Positions 1 through 10,267 of a stretch of 64,000 bases of DNA are shown one piece after another. Each line of letters starts with the position of its first letter. Positions within the stretch are counted from its first letter, which is position 1. The notes below the pieces were generated by a model. The model had not been told where the DNA came from. It ran no database searches and saw nothing but the letters and a program-made list of their open reading frames with translations. Made by a program: the position numbers and the translations under genes. The DNA is from Lytechinus pictus (taxonomy: Eukaryota; Echinodermata; Echinoidea; Temnopleuroida; Toxopneustidae): assembly GCF_037042905.1 (NCBI RefSeq), contig NC_087257.1:22139001-22203000 (forward strand). The letters are read 5' to 3'.

Positions 1-54
1 AGTTGAATTGTCCGACTCATCATCATCGGCGTAATTCCCCCAATTTACCTCCAA

Positions 55-243
55 CTACGTCACTTTGTTGTTCATTTCATCATCATTCTCTTCATCTTCA
101 AAATCATCAATTTGAAAATCCAAATCCAGATCAAATTCTGGGTTTTCTTTCATTTCGTGATCGAAGTATTCAGTGACAGTGTGGAGAAAACGTACCCTCG
201 CAACAGGTTTTGCATGCAGTGGAGCTTCACGTGGGAGAGCCAA
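55..243 (-). CDS. possible small acidic ORF or terminal exon, unidentified
   Basis: An open frame of about 62 codons ends in TAG near the window edge. It has no ATG at its 5' end (it opens with TTG just after a TGA), so it is either a 3' exon of a gene or chance. The peptide contains ARVRF followed by TVTEYFD, then a strongly acidic tail with the pattern DLDLDF and DDFEDEEND. RVRF fits the RVxF docking motif for protein phosphatase 1, and a similar VRF-VTEY arrangement occurs in PPP1R15-type regulators, but the conserved block that follows in that family is absent. I do not recognise the gene. Composition looks protein-like rather than repeat-derived. Confidence 0.3.
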   Translation of the reverse strand: MALPREAPLHAKPVARVRFLHTVTEYFDHEMKENPEFDLDLDFQIDDFEDEENDDEMNNKVT

Positions 244-272
244 TCACGCATCTCGTACAGAAAGTGACGTCA
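228..272. promoter_or_regulatory. cluster of E-box, CCAAT and full CRE motifs
   Basis: CACGTG (228-233), GCCAAT (239-244) and the full palindromic CRE TGACGTCA (265-272) lie within 45 bp, directly 5' of the acidic minus-strand ORF. The combination resembles a compact Pol II promoter. Whether it drives that ORF is inference. Confidence 0.4.
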
Positions 273-683
273 TCAAATTCAAGTCAATTCAGAGACCGAT
301 GCGAGGCATATTTCGGAGAGGCATTTTGAGCGTTTTTTAATCGGCGATTTTCACCTTATGTATTATTTTCGTTATTTTTGAATGACCCACTGATAATCCC
401 CACATCATTACCTTTCCATTGACATATAATAAGACCACATTCATAGTCAATATAGTTCTCCTTTAAATAGATTACATTGATTATGTTATTACTTTGCTAA
501 TGGTTAATGATTTTTATTTGGTATGTTACTGGTCATTTCTCATTGCATTTACTGAAAAGAGCTCCAATGAATATATTTTTGGGGAATGGAAATTCATTTC
601 CAAAGTTTAGAACGTATATAATTCTAGAGACTACATTCTCAATTCGATTAAAATTGGCAAAATCCCTTTTTGTGGCATATAAA

Positions 684-755
684 GCGTTGGTGGTATAGTG
701 GTTAGCATAGTTGCCTTCCAAGCAATTGACCCGGGTTCGATTCCCGGCCAACGCA
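684..755 (+). tRNA. tRNA-Gly (TCC)
   Basis: The 72-nt gene has acceptor strands GCGTTGG/CCAACGC, anticodon loop CTTCCAA (anticodon TCC), box A-like TGGTATAGTGG and a perfect box B GGTTCGATTCC. It matches the animal tRNA-Gly-TCC pattern closely. TATAAA lies just upstream and a T run that could end Pol III transcription follows. Confidence 0.95.
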
Positions 756-1057
756 ATCATTTTTCCTCTAATCTTTTACATCTTCAGTGATAAGGGTGAT
801 CGTTGCTTTTGAAACCACGATTTTCTCAAAATTCATAAGTAAAAGCAATGTTAATAGTTTTAATCAAAAACAAATTTCAGATTTTGTTCCTGTCATGTTT
901 TTGTGTATTGTTTATTCCGAGAATTCATGTGTTTATTTGGGTTTTTTCTCCCCATTTGTGTACAATTATATTTACATTTACTATTACTTGTTATCAAAGT
1001 TTTTACTCCGACCGTATTCTCTTCGTTGATCGTTTTAAACTTAATAATCCGGGGGTC

Positions 1058-1160
1058 GTGATTGGTCAGGACTTGTAAGGTGGGTGCGGCATGATCACAG
1101 ACAACTAAAACCAACCAATCAGTGAAGGAGGCAGTTACGTAACTCTGTCTTTTGTCTCCA
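1058..1160 (+). promoter_or_regulatory. CCAAT-dyad/TTACGTAA element, copy 1
   Basis: Pattern: GTGATTGGTC, a ~45-bp spacer containing GGGTGCGGC and GATCA, then CCAATCAGTGA, then TTACGTAA and CTTTTGTCTCC. The two CCAAT boxes face each other and TTACGTAA resembles a CRE/bZIP site. This element recurs once per tRNA module across the cluster. Function unknown. Confidence 0.6.
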
Positions 1161-1435
1161 CCCCCTCTTATCGCGCCAAATCTTGCTCGCCCCTTTATTA
1201 TGTAGATTAGGTTTTAAGAGTAGATTTTATTCTTTGGACTGATCAATAAAAGGGAATTGCACGAATGATCTTGGAAAACTGATTCAAAGCAAATGAAACC
1301 AATGAAAGCGGATTCTTGTATCAATAATTCAACAAAATAGGAAGAAAAGAAATGGGGTAATCCAATCGGATGTTTCTGGCTACATGGAAATCAAAGATAT
1401 AAATTTTATTTACATATTTATAAAACATAAGTAAA

Positions 1436-1507
1436 GCGTTGGTGGTATAGTGGTTAGCATAGTTGCCTTCCAAGCAATTGACCCGGGTTCGATTCCCGGC
1501 CAACGCA
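1436..1507 (+). tRNA. tRNA-Gly (TCC)
   Basis: Identical in sequence to the gene at 684-755: intact cloverleaf, anticodon TCC, intact A and B boxes, and TTTT within 10 nt downstream. Its flanks match those of the Gly gene at 11045, its segmental-duplication partner. Confidence 0.95.
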
Positions 1508-1842
1508 TCCACTTTTATTTCCTTACTGATATTTTAAACATCTTCAGTGACGGCCTAGAAAGGGTCTGATCAATGCTTTTTATAAAACTATTTTTCTATA
1601 TTATATCATGGACCTACTATATCGAGGTGATTCATAAAGTCAAGCAACATAATTGTTACAAAAGTAATTTAAATATTGTTAGTGTCGTGTGCTTATCTTT
1701 GCATTTTCCTTCGGGTTTATTCATAAAACAAGTTTATTTCAAATCAATAATTTGTCGGAGATGTGAAGTTATCATCCTAAAAATTATGATTCGAAAGAAC
1801 TTGCATTTGATAGACAATTAACTGCAGTTTTTCCGTACCGAA

Positions 1843-1874
1843 GCTTCTGTGGCGCAATTGGTTAGCGCGTTCGA

Positions 1875-1909
<35 letters not shown>

Positions 1910-1916
1910 AGGAGCG
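1843..1916 (+). tRNA. tRNA-Asn (GTT), anticodon-stem variant
   Basis: A 74-nt tRNA-Asn with anticodon loop CTGTTAA, intact T arm (GGTGG/CCACC, box B GGTTCAAGCCC) and acceptor GCTTCTG/CAGGAGC with one G-U pair. The anticodon stem reads TTCGA against CCGAA, an A-C mismatch at 31-39 next to the loop. The copy at 12789 shares it. Probably functional but weakened. Confidence 0.85.
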
Positions 1917-2340
1917 AGATATATTTTTGTGCAAATCTGTACAATTTTGTTCAGAAAAAGCTATGAAGCTACCTTCTAACGAGGGGCGGATCCAGCTTTG
2001 CACATTTTCCCGATCGGCCACTAAAAGTTACTTGTTGTTGTTTTCAATGGGAAGTCCGAAGTTTTAAGTATATCCTAGCTTCATTCTTACAAGCAAATAT
2101 ATGAATTAAGCGCATTCTGAGGAGTTTTCAGTTCTGAGCCTGACTTATGGTCCACTTTAAAGATTAAAAGGAAATGCATCCACTTCATTGTGACACAGTA
2201 ATTCCGCAAATGGCAAATACGAATAGATATGAAAGTGTGGGAAAGTGAGACAGGGAGAGCTAGGGAGGGACCAGGAGAAAGAGTTAGAGTAAGGTCCAGA
2301 AAAAGGAGGGGGTTGGTTTGTCACTCTGCTTAGCCCGCAT

Positions 2341-2455
2341 TATAATAATAATAATAATAGCCAATTTTTATAAAGCGCTTTTCCCAGAATGGCTCAAAGC
2401 GCGTTACACCATATTATTACCCCGGTCATTGGATTCATTTCAATCATAATTAACA
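2341..2455 (-). repeat. 3' tail fragment of a SINE (TATAGCGC/ATTATT family)
   Basis: An (ATA/AAT) run is followed by an AAAGCGC...CAAAGCGC block and CCGGTCATTGGATTCAT. This matches the tail and body of the tRNA-headed SINE at 31744-32036. The head is missing, so this is a 5'-truncated copy in minus orientation, immediately next to a damaged tRNA-Gly. Confidence 0.6.
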
Positions 2456-2459
2456 ATCA

Positions 2460-2531
2460 TTGGTGGTATAGTGTTAAGCGAAATTGCCTCCGAATGAATA
2501 AACCCGGCGGGTTCAATTCACGGCCAACGCA
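2460..2531 (+). pseudogene. tRNA-Gly (TCC) pseudogene
   Basis: TGGTGGTATAGTG and GGCCAACGCA at the ends, with TTGCCTCCGAA in the middle, identify a decayed tRNA-Gly. The acceptor 5' strand is lost, the anticodon arm no longer pairs, and box B reads GGTTCAATTCA. It abuts the SINE tail fragment upstream. Confidence 0.75.
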
Positions 2532-2599
2532 TATTTTTTTTACATTATTCTTTGACTTATGATGGCATATCATTATAGCAATTTGAAGCTTTACTTCAT

Positions 2600-2702
2600 A
2601 CTTTTCATATAACAGAGAGAGAGAGAGAGAGGGAGGGGGCAAGGAGAGGGGGAGAGAGAGAGAATAACAGAGAGAGGAGGGAAAGAAGGGGAGAGAGATG
2701 GG
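2600..2702 (+). repeat. (GA)n/G-rich purine microsatellite
   Basis: A tract of GAGAGA and GGGAGG interrupted by AATAACAG. Related purine tracts follow the other Asn modules (about 7335-7402). Confidence 0.85.
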
Positions 2703-3265
2703 GGTAAGACACCTATTTTTCTTTTTGTCACTTCTCTTTTAAAATCCAAATCCTCTCAACATAATCAGGAAGATAAAATTCAGTCTCTAGCGATATGAAA
2801 AATAAAAATGTGCGCATTATATCGCTCATTTTTATTTTCACTCTGTACCTCTCTCACTTAGATCTCTCTCCCATTCTTAGAAAAGAGGGGGTTAGGCCAC
2901 CTGTTACATTCTCCTGTTCACTGAAAAGGCCAATTTGAAGGACATAAATGGGCTATGCAAAGTGACAAACGAACCCCCCCCCTTTTTCTGGACCTTACCC
3001 TAACTCTTTCTCCCGGTCTCTCCCAAGCTCTCCCTGTCTCACTTTCTCACACTTTCATGTCTGAAATTATTCCACAAGAACAAAGTAAAAATACATGCTC
3101 ATTGACAAGTAAACATGCAATATAAACATCCATTTATTCAACTTCATATCAACATGATAGATTCAAAGCAACCGAATAAGACGCCACCAACAATACAGTA
3201 CACTTCAACGAGATGGAAGCTTTTAGAGTTCTGATAAAGTTCTTTGGGAAGACCTACGCTGTCAT

Positions 3266-3925
3266 TCATTCGTTCCGGTGATGCTGACTGATGTGTCTAT
3301 CCAGGCTTCTTTGTTGTGTGAACTCTGAAGGGCATCCTCTGAACGGACATCGAAACGGCTGCCCTAGGGTGTGAACGCGACGATGTTTGACCAATCGAGC
3401 AGGACTATCGAAGGGTTTCTGGCAATATTGACAGTAGTAGACATCAGTTCCCAGATGAAACCGACGATGGATGGTAAAATCGTCCTTCTTGACAAACGAC
3501 ATCGGGCAGAATGGACAGCAGAAGCGGAGACTTTCTGGAGTGACGGGGCGATGATCGAGAGAAGACGGTGGTGACCGGGCGAGACGCTTCTTCGGCGGGG
3601 ATGATGTCCATGGTGATGGCCTCTTTCGATGGGACATGGAGCTCGACGAGGGTGTCGATGACGGTGTCAGCCAGTTGACGACCTTGGGTTGATTAACTTC
3701 AGATGTCGACCTCCATCGCGGCTGTGGTACGCTCCTAAGTTTCGCTGAAAAGGATCTTTCAGTTGAACTCGAGGCCGGACAGAGAGGACAGTTCGAGACA
3801 AGGCAGTTAAAGACTCGGGAGGTTGGTTGTCGATGATGTCGAAGCCAGATGACCGAAGCGATGGCCTTGTTGCAGTCGGGCTCGCGTACCTCGATGGGGA
3901 CCGGTGACTTAGCATCCCCAGCCAT
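3266..3925 (-). CDS. three-finger C2H2 zinc-finger protein, copy A
   Basis: A 219-aa protein starting at the ATG at 3923-3925. Three C2H2 fingers fill the C-terminus: residues 137-157 (C-x2-C-x12-H-x3-H), 165-185 (same spacing) and 193-216 (C-x4-C-x12-H-x3-H), probably binding DNA. The middle third is Ser/Pro-rich with basic runs (SHRKRP, PPKKR) that could serve nuclear import. The open frame runs 52 codons further upstream, but that stretch spans a likely intron: donor GTAAGTATTT at 4144-4153 and pyrimidine-rich acceptor ending CTCTCAG at 3966-3972. I therefore infer a noncoding 5' exon from 4154 upward and start at MAG. An AATAAA lies about 130 bp past the stop (3133-3138). The exact family is unknown. 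A paralogue lies at 13133-13792. Confidence 0.75.
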   Translation of the reverse strand: MAGDAKSPVPIEVREPDCNKAIASVIWLRHHRQPTSRVFNCLVSNCPLCPASSSTERSFSAKLRSVPQPRWRSTSEVNQPKVVNWLTPSSTPSSSSMSHRKRPSPWTSSPPKKRLARSPPSSLDHRPVTPESLRFCCPFCPMSFVKKDDFTIHRRFHLGTDVYYCQYCQKPFDSPARLVKHRRVHTLGQPFRCPFRGCPSEFTQQRSLDRHISQHHRNE

Positions 3926-4148
3926 CGGAGAGAGGGTGTGTCGAGCGGAGAGGAGTTGAGTCGACCTGAGAGTAAAAAGAAAACAGGATGGAAAATAGAT
4001 AAGTATTTCAACAAACCCAAAATGCAAAGTAATTACAATGACAGATGAAAAAATGCTTTCTTTTTTAACGAAAATATTCAATTGATTTTAAGTCGTGTAA
4101 AAGACAAAAAATAACTTATGTATGATAGATGACATTGCCAAATAAATA

Positions 4149-4300
4149 CTTACATTATTAACGCTTCCAATCCTTATGGTGATATTGTTCCAACCGCAAC
4201 TTCACACTACTTTCAAAAGTAACGAGTAAAAGCGATGTCTTCGTCAATATGAAATTGTGTCGAGCCAGTTAATACGTGTTCTTCAAATAGCTGTCAGATA
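4149..4300 (-). other. probable 5' noncoding exon of zinc-finger copy A
   Basis: The strong donor GTAAGTATTT (minus strand) closes an AT-moderate stretch without an ATG, conserved in the second copy at 14022 upward. The transcription start is not visible. Confidence 0.4.
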
Positions 4301-4996
4301 TCTGAATGATATTCAGGTTTAATTATTAGCCCTTATTTATTTGAGTTCGTATACTCCCAGTAATCTATTTCAATCAATACCATAAGATGAGAGAGGGAAA
4401 AATAAATTAACTCCATAATATGACAAAAGCAAATAAACCTGCCGGCGGATCGTGTTCCAATTTCGGCGGATTCAGAACCAATATCTCTTCGGCAGATATC
4501 GTTCTTGCTATCGTTACTCTATCTGCATGCACACGGTACCCATTTCCTTCAAAATTATATATGACCTACCCTCTTTATTTATATATTTTAATAGGAGCCA
4601 CATCTACCGCTACACCGGAACTATACGAACCCGTTATCCCAAGTCAATTTCATCCTAGTGTGTGAAAGTAATAAACTTTCTTTTCTTTCCTTGATTTTTG
4701 TTTCTGATTAATTGCTATTTATGCTATGCTCTTTTCTGATGGATTCTTTAAAGATTCTATACAGAGGGTTACCGGAAACTATACGCAATCTAAAATCAAG
4801 TTCATTAGACGGTTTTGAAAGCAAAACTTAGTCTTGCCACTATCCATTCTTTCTTTCCCTTTTTTCTTTATTTTTCTTCGGGGTATAAATACACATATCG
4901 CTCATCTGTCTGCCATCCACTCTCTCTATTTATTTATTTTAATCACTCGTAAAGAGCCCTTCTATTAGTTGTGAGGTCGAGAGTTTCTATGAGTTG

Positions 4997-5098
4997 TGAT
5001 TGGTCGAGAGTTTTTCTGATGGGTCAATTAAAACCGACCAATCAGTGGGGAAGTCCATTACGTAACGCGGTCTTTTGTCTGCTCCCTCTTTCACAACG
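4997..5098 (+). promoter_or_regulatory. CCAAT-dyad/TTACGTAA element, copy 2
   Basis: GTGATTGGTCGAGAG, a shortened spacer (the GCGGC segment is deleted), GACCAATCAGTG, TTACGTAACGCGG and CTTTTGTCT. A TATAAATA-containing stretch lies about 110 bp upstream (4883-4890). Confidence 0.55.
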
Positions 5099-5313
5099 TC
5101 GAACAATAGCTACCTTTTTTATGAGCATTGTTGAATAGCGTAGCGCTGTAAATAAAAGCTCCTGCAATGCTTGGAAAAAAAATAGAAAAGGGAAAAAAGA
5201 ATGTATGGAAATTGATGGAAAAGTTAGAATGTTTCTACTGATAGAGAGGATCTATTATGATATGTGTGAGCGGATTTTGTCTGTGATCCCGATTTGGTTT
5301 TAGAGAAAAAAAA

Positions 5314-5385
5314 TGCGTTGGCCGGGAATCGAACCCGGGTCAATTGCTTGGAAGGCAACTATGCTAACCACTATACCACCAACGC
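5314..5385 (-). tRNA. tRNA-Gly (TCC), opposite strand
   Basis: A perfect reverse complement of the 684-755 gene and the only tRNA in the cluster on the minus strand. The eight-A run at its left edge is a T-run terminator on the transcribed strand. Confidence 0.95.
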
Positions 5386-6244
5386 TCTGCACGATGACGG
5401 GTGCAAGTTGATAAACTTGATTCGAATCAAGTTTGTTGTCTCCTTGGTAACCAAGGAAACTTGTGTGCGAGAGATTTCCACATTATAATAGACGATAGGC
5501 ACTGGAAATGCAACTCGAGAAATCTCTCGCATTATTTGATTAAACAAACGAATATAAATAAAACTTACAGTGAGCATCAACAAATGCACAGAATGACAAT
5601 AAAATGTCAAATAAAGTGAATATATGTACATGTATTTTATTTTGCAACATATTAACATCAAAATGTGAGAAAATTAGAATTACGATGCATTTGTATAACT
5701 TTTCTTTATGATTTTCATTCCAATATTGAAAAAAGGTACGACGATCTTTAATGATAATCGGAATTAAGTTAGTCAGTCCAGTCTCGTATAGTGGTCCCAA
5801 TTTGTAAACTTCAGTCTTCTTATTCCAAAATAAAAGATATTATATATTACCCTACAAATCGAACTGACAAAAGAGGAAATTTATCTGCCACCGAGAGAGA
5901 GAGGGGGAATATAAAATGATGTATATTCTAACTCTAACTTTGATTTAAATATATGATATGTATTATATGTATAATACTCAAAACGACATCGGTGTATCAG
6001 TAATGCATGAATGTGGGCCAATAGTGTAATTCACAGGGAGAAGCCTGTTTAAAGCCACGTCGGCGTTTTTTGCCAGGTAGTCAAGGGTTACAAGAAACTA
6101 CCGGATCCTGTTATCTGAGCAAAATCAAGTTCATTAGATAGTTTTGAAATCACCCTGTCTTTTATTTTTAATGCTTATTTCTCGAGGATTCTTTCTTTCT
6201 GTATCATTATCCATATCTTATCGGTATTACTACACATATCACTC

Positions 6245-6298
6245 TTTATGTCTGCCCCCCCCCCCCCTCTCTCTCTCTCTCTCTCTTCTTCTTCTCTC
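6245..6298 (+). repeat. poly-C and (CT)n microsatellite
   Basis: A run of more than ten C is followed by CTCTCTCT and CTTCTTCTT. Confidence 0.9.
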
Positions 6299-6465
6299 AG
6301 TCATCAAGTGTCAAACTTGTGCATAGTTTGTATTGTTTAACTAAAGAGAACATTTTGTCCTGTTTAATTTCTGCTTTGGACTTCTGTACAGCGAAATTAG
6401 GAGAAATTTTGCGTTTACACCCAGTAATATATTTTAATCTCTTCTATAGAGCCCTTCTATGAGTT

Positions 6466-6570
6466 GTGATTGGTCGAGAGTTTATCTAAAGGGTGCGGCA
6501 TGATTAGAGATAATTAAACCGACCAATGGGTGAGGAGGTCCATTACGTAACGCGGTCTTTTGTCTCCTCC
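6466..6570 (+). promoter_or_regulatory. CCAAT-dyad/TTACGTAA element, copy 3
   Basis: GTGATTGGTCGAGAG, GGGTGCGGCATGAT, GACCAAT, TTACGTAACGCGG and CTTTTGTCTCC. Located about 590 bp upstream of tRNA-Asn 7159. Confidence 0.6.
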
Positions 6571-7158
6571 CCTCTCACCTCGTTGAACAATAGTTAGGTT
6601 TACCTTCTTGATAAGCACTGATGAATAGAAATAATTACGTTACTCATTGGGATATAATTTTAAAATGAAAAGACCTCGCAAATAAAATTAGAATTTCCAT
6701 TTATGCATATTTGAGTCCATCTAATTCCGAAGAATGATAACCCGCCTTACACACTATACATAGAGTAAATCTAATTACAAATATCACTGCTTTATATAGT
6801 TTGCCCAAAAATATAAGGTTTCTCTTTCGAAATTAGATTTTGTCTTCCAAAATAACACTCTTTTAAAAAGTTATCATTAATATATTCGCGGAATAATAGA
6901 ATGTATTCATAAACAAGTTTATTTCAAATCAATAATTTGTCGTAGACGTGAAGTTATCATCGTAAAAATTATGATTCGAAAGAACTTGCATTTGATAAAC
7001 AATTAACTGCAATGAAAATCAAATGTACAAATACCTACAAACGATATACTGTATATTATTACAATTCAAGTGTACATTCTTTTTAAACAAATGTGTTTTT
7101 TTCTGGAATGAAAATTAAATGTTTTCTAGTGACTTGTCAGACCAACACTCGCATCATA

Positions 7159-7175
7159 GCTTCTGTGGCGCAATT

Positions 7176-7225
<50 letters not shown>

Positions 7226-7232
7226 AGGAGCG
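7159..7232 (+). tRNA. tRNA-Asn (GTT)
   Basis: Full 74-nt tRNA-Asn: D stem GCGC/GCGC, anticodon stem TTCGG/CCGAA with GTT, T stem GGTGG/CCACC, acceptor with one G-U pair. A T7 terminator run follows within 3 nt. This is the best-formed Asn copy. Confidence 0.95.
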
Positions 7233-7334
7233 ATTTTTTTGTGTGCATCTATTCCATTTTGTTCAGACAAAGCTATGAAGCTACCTTCTAACGAGGGGCG
7301 GGTTCAGTTTTACCCACATTTTCCCGATATAAAC

Positions 7335-7402
7335 AGAGAGAAAGAGAGGGGAGATAACAACAGAGACAGGAGGAGCAAAGGGAGAGAGAGAGAGAGGGGG
7401 GA
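7335..7402 (+). repeat. purine-rich (GA)n tract
   Basis: AGAGAGAAAGAG and GGGAGAGAGAG runs in the 3' flank of tRNA-Asn, matching the tract at 2600-2702. Confidence 0.8.
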
Positions 7403-8170
7403 GGGTAGACACCTATTTTTCTTTTTGTCACTTCTCTTTTAAAATCGAAATCCCCTGAACATGATCAGGAGGATAAAATTCTCCTCACTTATAATTATAA
7501 TTAACTGTTATCCAGGCTATAGTTACTCTAGCGATATGAAAAATAAAAATGTGTGCGTCATACTGCTCATTTTTTTCACTCTGTACCTCTCTCTTCCATT
7601 CTTAGAAAAGAGGGGGTTAGGCCACCTGTTACATTCTCCTGTTCACTGAATAGGCCAATTTGAAGGACAGAAATGGGCTGTGCAGAGCAAAAAACCAACC
7701 CCCTCCTTTTTCTGGACCTTACTCTTACTCTTTCTCTCGGTCTCTCCCCAGCTCTCCCTGTCTCAGATACAACTTGGACGAAACAAATAAAAATTTATTT
7801 TTCACAAGATCAAAAAAGCAATCCTGTGTACAAAGAAAGCAAACCCTAGTAAAAATTTAATATTTAATACTAATTATTAATAGATATTTAGAGGCCCTAT
7901 TTTGGAGAGGGGGGGGGCTAAAAACAAAAAGTACCATTGCGTGTAAATTTCAAAACAGCCCCCTCCCCCCCCAAAAAAAAAAAAAAAAAAAAAAGTTAGG
8001 AAATTTTGAAAGTTGCAAAGGGTTGTAATTTGTCCCGATTGAAAAAAAACGTGCTTATAGGAGAAAAATTAAAATTCGTGATATTCAAAGGTCAAGTTCA
8101 CCAAGATATGAACTTAATTTGAATAAATCTTGACGCTCAGTAATATAGTCACGAAACCTTCTTGAGTCTT

Positions 8171-8270
8171 GACTGGACGAGAGTTTCTCCAGTGGGAGCG
8201 GTATAATCATAGATAATTAAAACTGACCAACCAGTGAGGAGGTCTATTACGTAACGCGGTCTTTTGTCTT
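8171..8270 (+). promoter_or_regulatory. CCAAT-dyad/TTACGTAA element, copy 4 (left CCAAT lost)
   Basis: GACTGGACGAGAG replaces GATTGGTCGAGAG and the second box reads CCAACCAGTGA. TTACGTAACGCGG is intact. Located about 260 bp upstream of the Asn pseudogene at 8433. Confidence 0.5.
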
Positions 8271-8432
8271 TATCCCATAACTTCGCCTAACAATAGCTGT
8301 CATTAGTCTTAACATTTTCTTTAATCAAAAGAAGGGAATGATTGTTTTGAGGAGTTATTAAATGGAAATAACTAGGATTACGTAACTTTGGCATTCTTGA
8401 TAATGTTTTAACAACAAACATATTCCATCGGA

Positions 8433-8438
8433 GCTTCT

Positions 8439-8484
<46 letters not shown>

Positions 8485-8505
8485 TGCTCAACCCATCCAG
8501 GAGCG
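8433..8505 (+). pseudogene. tRNA-Asn (GTT) pseudogene with damaged T arm
   Basis: The first 45 nt are intact, including GTT. The T arm reads GGTTG-CTCAACC-CATCC, so its stem no longer pairs, one base is missing (73 nt) and box B is destroyed. The duplicate at 15752 keeps an intact T arm. Confidence 0.8.
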
Positions 8506-9038
8506 AGAAATAGATATTTTGGTGCAAATCTATACTATTTTGTTAAGAAAAAGCTATATGAACCTACCTTCTAATCTGTATTATCGTGATCATGAATATA
8601 ATTTTTCTTCAAATTATAAGAAATTTCATATTGTGAATGATTACGAACTTTATGCATCTTAGATGCAAGATAAAAATTGCAGTGGTTAGAATGGCAGGGG
8701 TAAAAATGACGTAGGCAAAAACCTGTATTACCTGATCTGTATTATCGTGATTATAACCATTATTTTTTCCTCAAATTATAAGAAATATCATATTGTGAAA
8801 GATTTCAAAATACATGCATTCTTAGATGTTGATAAAAAAGACAGATAGTAATAATGGCAGGAATAAAGATGAGAGAGGGAAAAAATCACAAGTAACTATA
8901 TATGTCAAAACTAAATAATAATTGGAATGCGACAATATACATAAAAAATAACCAGGGTCATTAATATCAACCAGCTCAACCAGCATCTGTTGTTTTATTT
9001 TGACTTCACGTGAAGGTAGCTTCACATAGAATATATAA

Positions 9039-9110
9039 GCGTTGGTGGTATAGTGGTTAGCATAGTTGCCTTCCAAGCAATTGACCCGGGTTCGATTCCC
9101 GGCCAACGCA
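9039..9110 (+). tRNA. tRNA-Gly (TCC)
   Basis: Identical to the cluster consensus with intact A and B boxes. ATATATAA lies directly upstream. Confidence 0.95.
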
Positions 9111-9146
9111 TTTCGTTTTCCCCAAATTATTTGTTTTGATCTGGAA

Positions 9147-9180
9147 CGAGCGAGGGGTTCAGGCCCACCCAGGAGTGCGA
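9147..9180 (+). pseudogene. tRNA-Asn 3' fragment
   Basis: GGGGTTCAGGCCCACCCAGG with AGTGCG repeats the T arm and 3' acceptor of tRNA-Asn, with nothing of the 5' half. The same fragment appears at 16474-16506 in the duplicated block. Confidence 0.6.
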
Positions 9181-9485
9181 TAAACTTTTTTTGTCTAGAT
9201 TTAAGTATTTCGTGTACAAGAATTATTTTTATGAATAAAATCCTTTCAGACCTGTCTTACAGATGTGTATTTTTTCCTTCATATTATTAGAATGCCAATT
9301 GGGTAAAACTCCCTACAATTTATTGATATACATCAAACTATAAAAGTGTTCGCCGATTTTAAACAATTTGTTTAAAAGTGTTTAAAAGAGTTTAAAAGGA
9401 ATGAATCATACCAGAGAAAACTTGTTTTTCTGGAATGAACCTTGAATGTTTTCTAGTGACTAGTCAGACCAACGCTTTTACCGAA

Positions 9486-9559
9486 GTTTCTGTGGCGAAA
9501 TCGGTTAGCAGGCTCGGCTGTTAACCGAAAGGTTCGTGATTCAAGCCCACTCAGGAGCG
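9486..9559 (+). pseudogene. tRNA-Asn-like (GTT) with collapsed D stem
   Basis: A 74-nt Asn frame with anticodon GTT. The D stem is GCGA against GCAG (three of four pairs lost), the anticodon stem has a C-A mismatch and the acceptor is changed. Duplicated at 16776. Probably non-functional, but the fixed changes are shared by both copies. Confidence 0.6.
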
Positions 9560-9725
9560 AAATAACCTTCAGTGAACTTTCGATGTTATTTTTTGTATTT
9601 TTTTTGCAGACATTTTATCCAGATCGAAAAATTCTACTTTGACGAAACAAATAACGTCGAGAAAACTAACACGTCCTCAGTTGTCTCATTTTGTAATCCG
9701 TCCGTTAAAAGAATACAAACCACGA

Positions 9726-9930
9726 ATCGTGATTGGTCGAGAGCAGGAGCGGATCCAGGATTTCCAAAAGGGGGGGGGGCACATTTTCCCGAGGAAAAAT
9801 TTGACAAGCAAAAAAAAAAAATTTAACCAAAAATTAAGGACAATTTGTCCACGAAGGGGGGGGGGCACGGGCCGGCTTCCCCCTGGATCTTAACAATCAG
9901 GGTGGATGTCTATTATCTAACCCCCTTAAA
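9726..9930 (+). promoter_or_regulatory. CCAAT-dyad element, broken copy (hAT inserted)
   Basis: GTGATTGGTCGAGAG ends at the hAT insertion. After it only TAACAATCAG and a decayed TTATCTAA remain, so TTACGTAA is lost. Confidence 0.5.
9744..9890 (+). mobile_element. hAT-type MITE, right end deleted (paralogue of 17052-17172)
   Basis: Begins CAGGAGCGGATCCAGG after GTCGAGAG, exactly the insertion point of the intact copy at 17052. It carries poly-G tracts and TTTGACAAGC. It stops at CCCTGGATCT, joined directly to TAACAATCAG of the host element, so the right TIR, right TSD and part of the host were deleted. Confidence 0.75.
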
Positions 9931-10267
9931 CTGAAGAATGGATGAAATTATTTAAGGACTGTTGTTGAAAATGAAAAGTTCACGAACTCCGCAATCGTTT
10001 CCCATACACAATTTTCTCGCACAGTCTTCTCTTTTAAAGTAATGAGACATTCCTTTTTTTAATAGATTACATTGATTATGTTACTATTTTGCTAAAGGTT
10101 AATGATTTTCATTAGGTATATTACTGGTCATTTCTCATTGCATTTACTGGAAAGAGCTCCCATGAATATATTTTTGGGGAATGGAAATTCATTTTCAAAG
10201 TTTGGAACTTACATAATTCTCGAGACTACATTTTCAATTCGATCAAAATTGGCGAAATCCCTTTTTG

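Larger units (their letters stand above)
460..1700 (+). repeat. segmental duplication block (copies at 10065-11330 and 17395-17930)
   Basis: TAGATTACATTGATTATG, GAATGGAAATTCATTT and the post-Gly sequence TCTGATCAATGCTTTT recur in order at 10065 and 17395. The blocks carry Gly 684 and 1436 here, the truncated Gly and 11045 in the second, and 17616 in the third. The third has lost the stretch between the two Gly genes. Confidence 0.8.
8400..9990 (+). repeat. segmental duplication block (partner 15720-17340)
   Basis: Same order in both: Asn, AT-rich stretch with CCTGTATTACCTGATC, Gly, Asn fragment, collapsed Asn, hAT MITE. Offsets stay near 7.3 kb (7319, 7326, 7290, 7308). Confidence 0.85.

Noticed and set aside
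3766-4081. N-terminal 52-residue extension of zinc-finger copy A
   Set aside because: It reads through a good acceptor and pyrimidine tract, so it is most likely intron. The ATG at 3923-3925 is preferred.
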